A stretch of 13,630 bases of DNA from an uncultured Eubacteriales bacterium (lineage in GTDB: Bacteria; Bacillota; Clostridia; Oscillospirales; Oscillospiraceae), in the NCBI GenBank assembly GCA_902496595.1, contig CABVBV010000048.1, forward strand, positions 1 to 13,630. Direction: 5' to 3'. Below, piece by piece: positions 7,266 through 13,612 of this stretch; position 1 is the first letter of the stretch; each line of letters opens with the position of its first letter. Position numbers and translations under genes: made by a program. The notes under the pieces were generated by a model. That model had not been told where the DNA came from, searched no databases, and worked only from the letters and a program-made list of their open reading frames with translations.

Positions 7266-7799
7266 CTACTTTACGCAGGCGGCGCCTTCGCGGCAGCACA
7301 GGGCATTCTTGGGGTTGGTCTTGCCCTTTCGTGCGAAGAACTCGTCGATCGCCGCCGTGAAGGTCTCGAGCTCAAACAGTCCGGTCGCGGCTACCGCCGC
7401 TCCAAGCATGACAATATTTGTGCCTTTGGGGTTGTTCTGCGAGTTCGCGATTTCACTCGCGGGCACCTTTATTACCCGGATGTCGTCCCTGAACTTTCTG
7501 TCTGCGCCGCAAAGCGAACTGTTGACCACGAGCACGCCGCCCGGCTTCAGCATCTTTTCAAACTTGTCCAGCGACACCTCGTTCATGGAGATCAGCAGGT
7601 CGGGATGCTTCGCATAGGGGCTAGCTATCTCGTCGTCGCTTATCTTGACATTGCAGTTCGCCGTACCGCCCCGCATCTCCGAGCCGTAGGAGGGATACCA
7701 GGTAACTTTCCTGCCGTCGAGCATACCTGCAAAGGCAAGGATATGTCCCGCCACAAGAACGCCCTGTCCGCCGTAGCCCGCGCATATGATCTCTGTCAT
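7266..7799 (-). CDS. 2-oxoacid:ferredoxin oxidoreductase, gamma subunit
   Basis: A 177-residue subunit of the POR/KOR gamma family. The signature GYGGQGVLVAGHILAFA is at residues 8-24, followed by SYGSEMRGGTANCNVKISDDEIASP and a C-terminal GTNIVMLGAAVAATGLF. In these cytoplasmic complexes the gamma domain binds CoA near the TPP site. It follows the beta subunit by 3 nt, with GGAAGGAG just before its ATG, so the two are probably translationally coupled. Length is normal. An indolepyruvate-type (IorB) enzyme is unlikely, given the separate alpha, beta and ferredoxin subunits. Confidence 0.92.
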   Translation of the reverse strand: MTEIICAGYGGQGVLVAGHILAFAGMLDGRKVTWYPSYGSEMRGGTANCNVKISDDEIASPYAKHPDLLISMNEVSLDKFEKMLKPGGVLVVNSSLCGADRKFRDDIRVIKVPASEIANSQNNPKGTNIVMLGAAVAATGLFELETFTAAIDEFFARKGKTNPKNALCCREGAACVK

Positions 7800-7802
7800 G
7801 GC

Positions 7803-8537
7803 TCAGCACTCCTTCCTATCCACAAATTCGCCGAGCTCGTAGTATTTGAGAGACTCGGTACGGATGCGCTCGCAGGCTTTTGCCGGGGTGAGGCCCCAGT
7901 TTGTCGGGCAAATACCCAGCAATTCTATCAGGCAGAAGCCCTCGCCTCGCAGCTGCTTCTCGAACGCTTTCTTTATGTACCTCTCCGCCTGCATGATATG
8001 CGCCGGACTGTCCAGCGCGGCCCTTGCCAGATACGCTATGTCCATCCCCCCCAGTATCTTCGCCACGTCGAACAGGCCTCCCTGCTTGCGCACGTCGCGT
8101 CCGGACGGACAGGAAACGGTCTTCTGGCCCGGAAGAGTCGTAGGCGCCATCTGGCCTCCTGTCATTCCGAACACTCCGTTATTCAGGACGATCGCCACGA
8201 TATTCTCGTTTCTGAGCGCACAGTGTACCGTCTCCGCAGTGCCGATGGAATATGCCGCTCCATCGCCTAGATACGCTGCCACGAGTTTGTCCGGTCTGGC
8301 GCGTTTGACTCCGGCCGCCACGACTATCGGCCTGCCGTGGGCGCACATGACCGTATCGAAGTTCCAGTTATCCATGCTCCAGGCGCCGCAGGCAACATCA
8401 ACTGTTGCGATGAAGTTCTCCTGCATACCCAGCGCCTCCACCGCCTCGGCTATCATTCTGTCCGATACTCCGTGCGAACAGCCCGGGCAGAAGGAACCTC
8501 CCGGATTGATAACGCTTTCAGGTGCCTTTAGTCTCAT
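7803..8537 (-). CDS. 2-oxoacid:ferredoxin oxidoreductase, beta subunit (TPP-binding)
   Basis: A 244-residue TPP-binding subunit. The N-terminal FCPGCSHG (C17, C20) is followed by the TPP/Mg motif beginning GDG at 91-93 and ending NN at 119-120. NGVFGMTGGQMAPTT then gives the usual substrate-loop segment. It carries out oxidative decarboxylation of a 2-oxoacid together with the alpha subunit. Its ATG overlaps the alpha stop (ATGA at 8537-8534), and GGAGGCGG just upstream lies in the end of alpha. This overlap points to tight coupling and 1:1 synthesis. Sequence style and partner lengths favour a 2-oxoisovalerate (VOR) or 2-oxoglutarate (KOR) enzyme over a four-subunit pyruvate enzyme. The precise substrate is open. 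Confidence 0.92.
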   Translation of the reverse strand: MRLKAPESVINPGGSFCPGCSHGVSDRMIAEAVEALGMQENFIATVDVACGAWSMDNWNFDTVMCAHGRPIVVAAGVKRARPDKLVAAYLGDGAAYSIGTAETVHCALRNENIVAIVLNNGVFGMTGGQMAPTTLPGQKTVSCPSGRDVRKQGGLFDVAKILGGMDIAYLARAALDSPAHIMQAERYIKKAFEKQLRGEGFCLIELLGICPTNWGLTPAKACERIRTESLKYYELGEFVDRKEC

Positions 8538-9598
8538 TTTTCCGCCTCCTTACCTGCCAGCATCGCTTTCGCGAGCTCCACTATCTGCTCGGAATCGGGC
8601 ACGCTCCAGAATGTGCGGTACGATTCCACGGGGTATTTGAACTTAGTTGCAGTCCTGATATCCTCCACCATCTGGCCCAGGATGTTCATCTCCACACTCA
8701 TAAGTCCCTTGACGTCCGGCCCCAGCTCTCTGAACGCCTTTTCCGGGAACGGCCAGAGCGTTATCGGGCGGATGAGCCCCAGCCTTATACCCTCTGCTCT
8801 GGCCAGCTTCACAGCCTCCTTGCAGATCCTGGAGCTGATCCCGAAAGCCACTGTCACGACTTCCGCGTCATCCACAGCCACGCTCTCCCAGCGCTGTTCG
8901 TTCTCCTCTATCTGCCTGTACTTGCCCCTCAAATAGTCCTCGTAGTCCTTATGCGCATAAAAGCAAACATTGCTGACCACTTTGTGGGGCTCTCCTTTGC
9001 GAGTGCCCTTCACCGACCAGTCGTAGGCGTCGATATCGTGCTCGTGCATCTCAGGCAGCTCGACTTCCTCCATCATCTGACCGATAGCGGCGTCCGAGCC
9101 TATGATCACAGGATGGACGTATTTCTCGGCGAGCTCGAAGGCCTCGGCCACGAGATCCATGCCCTCCTGCACCGAGTTCGGGGCCAGGACTATGGTGCGG
9201 TAATCCCCGTTGCCTCCTCCTCTGGTGAGCGCCCAGTAGTCGCCCTGACCCTGGGCGATGTCGCCGAGGCCGTTGCCTATTCGCATAACGTTTACAAGAA
9301 CGGCCGGCAGGTCTGCGGCGCATAGGTAGGATATCCCCTCCTGCAGCAGCGCGAAACCCGGCCCGGAGGAACTGGTCATTGCGCGAACTCCGGCAGCCGC
9401 TCCGCCGTAAAGCATATTGATTCCCGCAAGTTCAGACTCGGTCTGCACGAACGTGCCCCCTGCCTCCGGCATCCTCCAAGCCATATATTCGAGGATCTCC
9501 GTCTGCGGAGTTATGGGATATCCGCTGTAAAAACGGCAGCCGGCTCGAATGGCCGCTTCCGCCAGGGCTTCGTTGCCCTTCATCAATACCTTCTCCAT
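8534..9598 (-). CDS. vorB: 2-oxoacid:ferredoxin oxidoreductase, alpha subunit (VorB-like)
   Basis: A 354-residue alpha subunit, the length typical of VorB/KorA. It has the family motif GYPITPQTEILEYM at about 26-39, TESE at 53-56 with the Glu expected to activate TPP, and TSSSGPGFALLQEG at 75-88. A C-terminal transketolase-C-like domain includes IRPITLWPFPEKAF. With beta and gamma it converts a 2-oxoacid, CoA and oxidised ferredoxin into acyl-CoA, CO2 and reduced ferredoxin. It starts with ATG 12 nt after the ferredoxin subunit stop, behind GAGGGGG. The separate pyruvate enzyme (nifJ) at the left edge suggests this complex handles another 2-oxoacid. Branched-chain 2-oxoacids fit the VorB-type sequence and the neighbouring hydroxyacid genes; 2-oxoglutarate remains possible. 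Confidence 0.9.
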   Translation of the reverse strand: MEKVLMKGNEALAEAAIRAGCRFYSGYPITPQTEILEYMAWRMPEAGGTFVQTESELAGINMLYGGAAAGVRAMTSSSGPGFALLQEGISYLCAADLPAVLVNVMRIGNGLGDIAQGQGDYWALTRGGGNGDYRTIVLAPNSVQEGMDLVAEAFELAEKYVHPVIIGSDAAIGQMMEEVELPEMHEHDIDAYDWSVKGTRKGEPHKVVSNVCFYAHKDYEDYLRGKYRQIEENEQRWESVAVDDAEVVTVAFGISSRICKEAVKLARAEGIRLGLIRPITLWPFPEKAFRELGPDVKGLMSVEMNILGQMVEDIRTATKFKYPVESYRTFWSVPDSEQIVELAKAMLAGKEAEK

Positions 9599-9610
9599 CG
9601 TCGCACCCCC

Positions 9611-9805
9611 TCAGTCCGTCAATTCGATACAGCAGTCGGGACACATATGGTAGCACATACCGCAGGAAATACATTTGTCCTGCTCGGCCGTCACGTAGAA
9701 GTACCCCTTTTTGTTCATCACGCTGCTCAGCTTCAGCGCCTCTTTCTTGCAGACGCTGACACAAAGGCCGCAGCCCTTGCAGTTTTCCTGTTTGATTATG
9801 ATCAT
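9611..9805 (-). CDS. 2x[4Fe-4S] ferredoxin-type delta subunit of the oxidoreductase
   Basis: A 64-residue protein with two complete cluster motifs. They are C9-x2-C12-x2-C15-x3-C19 and C45-x2-C48-x2-C51-x3-C55, the 8Fe ferredoxin pattern with a long linker between clusters as in KorD/VorD subunits. It passes electrons from the TPP site to free ferredoxin. It lies directly ahead of alpha in the operon and 24 nt after the MFS gene, with AAGGAGG about 11 nt before its ATG. Confidence 0.92.
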   Translation of the reverse strand: MIIIKQENCKGCGLCVSVCKKEALKLSSVMNKKGYFYVTAEQDKCISCGMCYHMCPDCCIELTD

Positions 9806-9829
9806 TCCGGTTCAAGCCTCCTTAAGCCA

Positions 9830-11095
9830 TCAAGCGGCGTCTGCCGCCTTTTTCGCGACCGCCCTGTTGCTGATGAGAAGAGCGACGGACGCCGCGACTC
9901 CTATGACGCACATCGCGCCCAGCAGCGTGAATACCCTCGTATAAGCCGCATTGCCGAACTTGTCCAGCCAATTGCCAATGAGCGTCGGGAGAATGAGGTC
10001 GGGCAGATTGAAGCCGATGATAGACGCTACGGCTATTGCAGTTCCGGATATCTCCTTCGGCACCCCGGCTTCGTCAATTGTCGCCCACATCGTGCCCCTC
10101 GACATGAAGCACAGGGTTGCAAGCACCAAGGTCAGAACGGTAAGCACAGTGATAAGTTCCGCGCCGCCGGAGACGTTGGCGATATAGAGGATTATGCCGA
10201 ACATGAGTACGAAAACTATTATCTGCAGCTTTGAAATGGACTTAAGTTTGTCCGCAACCACTCCGCCAATGGGCCCGCCCACGAACTTAAGAGCGTACTG
10301 CTTCAGGATAGACAGAAAACCTGCAAAAGTTACCGAGGCGCCCAGCACATTTGTGAAATACGGAGTGATGAAGGACTGGCAGGTGTAGAGTCCGTAGGCG
10401 CAGAACACGATGAGACAGGACAGATAAAACCTGGGCATCAGGAACACGCGCATCGTCTCTTTGATATTCACCTTTTTGTGCGCCGCCTCCGCATAGTGGA
10501 CTTCCGTAGTCTTCTGGTCAAAGAACACCTGCACCAGCACGGCTCCTACCAGGCTCATGATACCCATGACGATGACAGCCCACTTGAGAGCCGTCACAGA
10601 GTCGTCAAATCCCGCGAAGACGGAGAGCGCAACAATGTTGGTTATCGTTGCGGACACCCCGCAAAATGCCTCATAGTAGCCGTAGGTGCGCCCCTGCTCT
10701 TCCTTGGCGCCGACCATCGACACCGCCTTGAGTATCGCCGCCCAGAACGCCGTGACACCGGCAAAACCGGAGATGACCCAGGTTATCATCGCGCAGACAT
10801 AGCTGCTCATGGTGAACGCAAAGAAAATGCTGATGATGCCCTGCACTATCGCCGAAACGACAATAATGCCCTTAGTCTGGTATCTGTCGGCTATCCAGCC
10901 GCCGGGTATCAACCCAATGCAGCTGATCGCGGTGTACACCGTGACCAACAGGCCAAGCTGCGCATTTGTGCAGTTCATGCCCTCTATCATCGCATCGTAG
11001 AATATGTACTTCATATATGGCAAATTGAACATCGTGCCGTATACAAGGCCCAGTGAGATGACCGCCATAAAGTATTTGACTCTGCCGTTTTTCAT
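9830..11095 (-). CDS. MFS transporter, probable organic-acid carrier
   Basis: A 421-residue protein with about 12 hydrophobic segments. The MFS loop motif between helices 2 and 3 appears as GGWIADRYQTKG. The matching loop in the second half is GGPIGGVVADKLKS, and a central cytoplasmic loop follows DQKTTEVHYAEAAHKK. Overall style is that of carboxylate carriers such as the oxalate/formate or glycerol-3-phosphate type exchangers, but the substrate is not evident. I chose ATG 11095 with AGGGGA upstream; an in-frame GTG/ATG-like start 12 codons earlier lacks a comparable site. It is the first gene of the six-gene operon, immediately ahead of the oxidoreductase subunits and divergent from the LarA-like racemase. 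An organic-acid substrate of these enzymes is the best inference. Confidence 0.88.
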   Translation of the reverse strand: MKNGRVKYFMAVISLGLVYGTMFNLPYMKYIFYDAMIEGMNCTNAQLGLLVTVYTAISCIGLIPGGWIADRYQTKGIIVVSAIVQGIISIFFAFTMSSYVCAMITWVISGFAGVTAFWAAILKAVSMVGAKEEQGRTYGYYEAFCGVSATITNIVALSVFAGFDDSVTALKWAVIVMGIMSLVGAVLVQVFFDQKTTEVHYAEAAHKKVNIKETMRVFLMPRFYLSCLIVFCAYGLYTCQSFITPYFTNVLGASVTFAGFLSILKQYALKFVGGPIGGVVADKLKSISKLQIIVFVLMFGIILYIANVSGGAELITVLTVLTLVLATLCFMSRGTMWATIDEAGVPKEISGTAIAVASIIGFNLPDLILPTLIGNWLDKFGNAAYTRVFTLLGAMCVIGVAASVALLISNRAVAKKAADAA

Positions 11096-11151
11096 TTGTC
11101 TTCCCCTTTCATTTTTTATCGTCACCACCATATCGCCGCTTGTAACCCAGC

Positions 11152-11157
11152 TTTATA
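11152..11157 (-). promoter_or_regulatory. Candidate -10 box of the MFS-oxidoreductase operon
   Basis: TATAAA on the minus strand lies about 57 nt before the MFS ATG. The -35 position (TTTTCA or AATTTT, depending on spacing) is weak. That would fit a promoter needing help from a regulator, with the palindrome at 11197-11207 centred near -57. Confidence 0.35.
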
Positions 11158-11196
11158 CGCATCCCACCTTCGTGAAAATTTTGTCTGTATGTCTAT

Positions 11197-11207
11197 TTGT
11201 CAGACAA
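11197..11207. promoter_or_regulatory. Candidate GntR/FadR-type operator
   Basis: TTGTCAGACAA is a perfect 11-bp palindrome around a central A. It matches the TNGTnnnACNA half-site geometry known for FadR-subfamily regulators. A further TTGTCTG at 11181-11187 is an inverted copy of the CAGACAA half. The FCD-type regulator encoded at 5006-5758 is the obvious candidate to bind. That link is inference from motif and neighbourhood. Confidence 0.5.
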
Positions 11208-11345
11208 TATGTTTCAAATTAAAAAACGCCGCAAGCGTTTGTGTAGAATATGCAAGTTGCCATATAAACCGGATTGTATTGCTCTTCTTTTGTAGATTAT
11301 AACCTTATGATTTTGCTTTGTCAACTGATTTGAAGACATCTGCGA

Positions 11346-11361
11346 AGTTAATATTTTAACT
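11346..11361. repeat. 16-bp perfect inverted repeat upstream of the racemase promoter
   Basis: AGTTAA and TTAACT flank TATT, centred about 40 bp upstream of the -35 box of the racemase gene. The position suits an activator site. Being pure AT-type sequence in an AT-rich gap, it could also be chance. Confidence 0.35.
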
Positions 11362-11392
11362 ATTTATTTTGCTAAATTCCGCTCACAACTGC

Positions 11393-11421
11393 TTGACTTT
11401 ACGTTTTAGTTATGGTAATAA
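11393..11421 (+). promoter_or_regulatory. Candidate promoter of the LarA-like racemase gene
   Basis: TTGACT (11393-11398) and TAATAA (11416-11421) are separated by exactly 17 bases. Transcription would start near 11428, giving a leader of about 83 nt before the ATG at 11512. Confidence 0.6.
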
Positions 11422-11511
11422 TGACTTGTCACCTCCATATTTCTCGCCGCCGCCCATTTTTATGGACGGCAATAGTTGTTTGGACGCGAGAGAGCACGGG
11501 AGGTGTTTTTT

Positions 11512-12759
11512 ATGATTTATCAGCTGCCATCGAACAATCTATATGGGGACGAGCCGATCCCGATCACTATACCCGACGACTGGGAAGTATACATCTCCGA
11601 GTTTGCGGGCTTCCGCAGGCCCGCTCTTTCCCCGGAAGAGATTGCGGAAAGGGTTCACGACGCTGTCGGGACTGTTCCCATCTCTGTCGGAGCGGCGGGC
11701 AAGAAGAGCGCCGTAATAATCTTTGACGACATCACGAGGCCGACGCCCTGCGAGCACATTGCAAAAGCTGTCATAGCAGAGCTGCTTGAGGCGGGTGTGC
11801 CCAAGGAGAATATCTGGTTCATCGCCGCTCTGGGCACTCACTCCTGTATGTATCGGGAGCACTTCGTCAAAAAGCTGGGCGCAGACATCGTCGACGAATT
11901 TGAGATCCACAACCACAACCCATTTTTTAACCATGTATTTCTCGGCAACACGAGCCACAACGTGCCCATTGAGATAAACTCCGATGTTATGACGGCGGAG
12001 TACAAAGTCGCGATCGGCACCATAATGGCGCACAGCTTTTTCGGTTTTTCTGGCGGCGCTAAGTGTGTGCTGCCGGGGGTATCGTCAATGCGCAGCATCA
12101 TTGCCAACCACAGCCGGACTACGCCCTCGGAGTTCAACATGGGCAACCCTGACACGGTCATGCGCCTGGACTCGATCGAGGCTGCAAGGGCCATGGGACT
12201 CGACTACAAGATAGACGTACTGCTGAACGGCCGGGCTCAGGTTTGCGCCCTGTACGCCGGAGATGTGGAAGCGGAGTGGGCGGCTGCTGAGCTTGACGCT
12301 TCAAAGCACTATCTGGCCGACTTCGTGCCCGACTGCGACGTGGTGCTTTCCAACTGCTATTTCAAGCCCGCAGAGGCCGGCTGCGCCTACACTCCGGAGA
12401 CGATAGCCTCGCTCAAGCCCGGCGGGACATATATTCTCTCGGCCAACTCCCCCTTCGGCTCCTGTGTACACTATCTCTACGACAAGTGGGGGCACTCGGC
12501 TCCCGGCGGCCTGATGTGGGCCGGCTGCTATCCGGTAGATCCGCGCATGGGCCGTGCGATAGTCTTTTCCGAGCACACTGTAAAAGGTATGCGCGACCCC
12601 TGGTACATCGATGAAGCCTCCGGTGCCGTATACGTCAAGACCTGGGCTGAGGCGCTCTCCCTCATCAACGACGGGACAAAAAAGCGCATGGTCATATATC
12701 CGACTGCCGGGTGTCAGGTGCTCACCAACTCTTGGGAATTTTACAGACGCTCCGGTTGA
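11512..12759 (+). CDS. larA: Nickel-pincer (LarA-type) 2-hydroxyacid racemase/epimerase
   Basis: A 415-residue protein of the lactate racemase LarA family, which interconverts L- and D-2-hydroxyacids with a nickel-pincer nucleotide cofactor. Family segments are FDDITRPTP (R76), ALGTH (H110), AHSFFGFSGGAKCVLPG and SIIANH. The residue holding the cofactor is K184, with H174 and H200 nearby. These equal or nearly equal the Lactiplantibacillus LarA positions (His108, His174, Lys184, His200), so an active, cofactor-loaded enzyme is expected. The cofactor-making larB, larC and larE genes are not in the window. The ATG at 11512 has GGGAGG 8 nt upstream; an in-frame ATG at 11476 lacks one. It is divergent from the oxidoreductase operon. 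Since LarA homologues also act on hydroxyacids other than lactate, a substrate matching the neighbouring D-2-hydroxyacid dehydrogenase is likely. GFSGGAK replaces the more usual GFSGGRK. Confidence 0.85.
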   Translation: MIYQLPSNNLYGDEPIPITIPDDWEVYISEFAGFRRPALSPEEIAERVHDAVGTVPISVGAAGKKSAVIIFDDITRPTPCEHIAKAVIAELLEAGVPKENIWFIAALGTHSCMYREHFVKKLGADIVDEFEIHNHNPFFNHVFLGNTSHNVPIEINSDVMTAEYKVAIGTIMAHSFFGFSGGAKCVLPGVSSMRSIIANHSRTTPSEFNMGNPDTVMRLDSIEAARAMGLDYKIDVLLNGRAQVCALYAGDVEAEWAAAELDASKHYLADFVPDCDVVLSNCYFKPAEAGCAYTPETIASLKPGGTYILSANSPFGSCVHYLYDKWGHSAPGGLMWAGCYPVDPRMGRAIVFSEHTVKGMRDPWYIDEASGAVYVKTWAEALSLINDGTKKRMVIYPTAGCQVLTNSWEFYRRSG

Positions 12760-13131
12760 GTCGGAGCTGTAATTATATTGATTCTGCAATCATGAGGCGG
12801 CTTTTGACGCTTCCTGTTTTTATTGTTTCGTAAAAAGAATTTTCAGGAAATAAAATTTAGACCTTGCATTTTTTGCCGTTTGGTTGTATTTGTTAATAGA
12901 AGGCTCGTCCTTCGTTTTCCACCGGAAGCTAGTATTAGGACTTTCCCTCCAAGTGGCGGCCTCCTGTGGAAGTGGGCATGGCTGGTATTTTGCCGGTCAT
13001 GCCCTTTTATTTTCCCACGAGCTGCTTCGTCCAGAGAACTGCCGACCTCATGAGCGGCCTGCGTCTGTGCTCGTGTTCGTTGACACTCCGCTGCGGCTGT
13101 GTTCCATGTTTATATAGGTCAGGAGGTGACA
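12760..13131. other. Non-coding gap after the racemase gene
   Basis: No gene is supported in these 372 bases. The first part is AT-rich and the rest is mixed. A short hairpin (GCTCCG 12749-12754 with CGGAGC 12762-12767) spans the racemase stop codon. Another small hairpin, GAAGG/CCTTC, lies at 12899-12913, and the strong terminator at 12974-13013 follows. A perfect TTGACA at 13080-13085 lacks a convincing -10 at normal spacing. The stretch up to 13013 could be a long 3' UTR or a small RNA gene. Confidence 0.5.
12974..13013 (+). terminator. Rho-independent terminator, 12-bp stem
   Basis: GGGCATGGCTGG (12974-12985) pairs with CCGGTCATGCCC (12993-13004) through 10 Watson-Crick and 2 G-U pairs around a 7-nt loop. 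TTTTATTTT follows directly. It points along the plus strand, 215 nt after the racemase stop and 118 nt before the lipoprotein start. It is therefore either the end of the racemase transcript or an attenuator in front of the lipoprotein gene. Confidence 0.75.
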
Positions 13132-13539
13132 ATGGTGAAAAGGCAGCTTCATTTGTGCGTTTTTGCCGCGCTTATGCTGTGCGCCATGTGCCTGTTTTCC
13201 GCCTGCGGCGAACTGCGCTCTGAAGACGGCATGACCTTGGCGAGCCTGCTTTCCGGCGACATATGCTCTGTATCCATTTTCAAAAATGGAGCGGCAAGAG
13301 AATTGAGCGCTTCGGAGATCGACGAGCTGCTCGAGGCCGCCGAGGCGATAACCTACTCCCAAAGCGCAGGCGCCGATATGTCGAAACCCGGAGCGGCTTC
13401 GGTCATCATCACCGCCGGCTATGGGGACGGCGTTTCAAAGAGCTTCACTTTGCCATACTATTCTGAAGACGGCGTCACATATGACGCGAAAAGCGATTCG
13501 ATCTATCTCATATCTCCGTTCTTTGACGAGCAGTCATGA
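13132..13539 (+). CDS. Small lipoprotein of unknown function
   Basis: A 135-residue protein that I do not recognise. It has a lipoprotein signal peptide, with K3/R4 followed by a hydrophobic stretch (about 6-22) and the lipobox LFSAC with the modified cysteine at C25. The mature part of about 110 residues is acidic and appears to be a small alpha/beta domain. It contains SASEIDELLEAAEAI, VIITAGYGDG and YDAKSDSIYLI, and no cysteine remains after C25. It is expected to be membrane-anchored on the outer face. The ATG at 13132 has AGGAGG at 13121-13126 (5-nt spacing); a GTG at 13135 has 8-nt spacing and could equally be the start. The gene stands alone between two terminators, so no function can be drawn from neighbours. 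Confidence 0.8.
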   Translation: MVKRQLHLCVFAALMLCAMCLFSACGELRSEDGMTLASLLSGDICSVSIFKNGAARELSASEIDELLEAAEAITYSQSAGADMSKPGAASVIITAGYGDGVSKSFTLPYYSEDGVTYDAKSDSIYLISPFFDEQS

Positions 13540-13572
13540 TTTTGCTGCGACTATGCGAGGCTCGGAGGCAGG

Positions 13573-13612
13573 CTAAAAGCGGGAGCTCCGTAACTGGAGC
13601 TCCCGCTTTTAG
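13573..13612. terminator. Strong terminator after the lipoprotein gene, likely bidirectional
   Basis: CTAAAAGCGGGAGCTCC (13573-13589) and GGAGCTCCCGCTTTTAG (13596-13612) form a perfect 17-bp stem with a 6-nt loop. The A run on one side and T run on the other mean it can end transcripts from both directions. On the plus strand a further TTTT follows at 13617-13620. Confidence 0.88.

Larger units (their letters stand above)
11096..11511. other. AT-rich divergent control region, MFS operon / LarA-like gene
   Basis: These 416 bases hold no convincing gene. The region is much more AT-rich than the flanking genes. Seen in it are a -10-like TATAAA for the minus strand (11157-11152), an 11-bp palindrome (11197-11207), a second palindrome (11346-11361) and a plus-strand promoter (11393-11421). 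Both genes have leaders, of about 50 nt and about 80 nt. Near 11452-11470, CCGCCCAT and ATGGACGG could form a short imperfect hairpin in the racemase leader. Confidence 0.7.

Noticed and set aside
7161..8270. A 369-codon open frame on the plus strand
   Set aside because: It lies wholly opposite the symporter start and the gamma and beta subunit genes, which have clear family motifs and ribosome binding sites. The translation looks like no protein family and is rich in Arg, His and Ala, as expected for an antisense frame in GC-rich DNA.
13080..13116. TTGACA with TATATA as a promoter for the lipoprotein gene
   Set aside because: The -35 is perfect but the spacing to TATATA is about 25 bases, and nothing resembling a -10 lies at 16-18 bases. 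I left it as a remark.
12884..13117. A 77-codon open frame in the gap before the lipoprotein
   Set aside because: It reads straight through the hairpin terminator at 12974-13013, has no good ribosome binding site and resembles nothing known.
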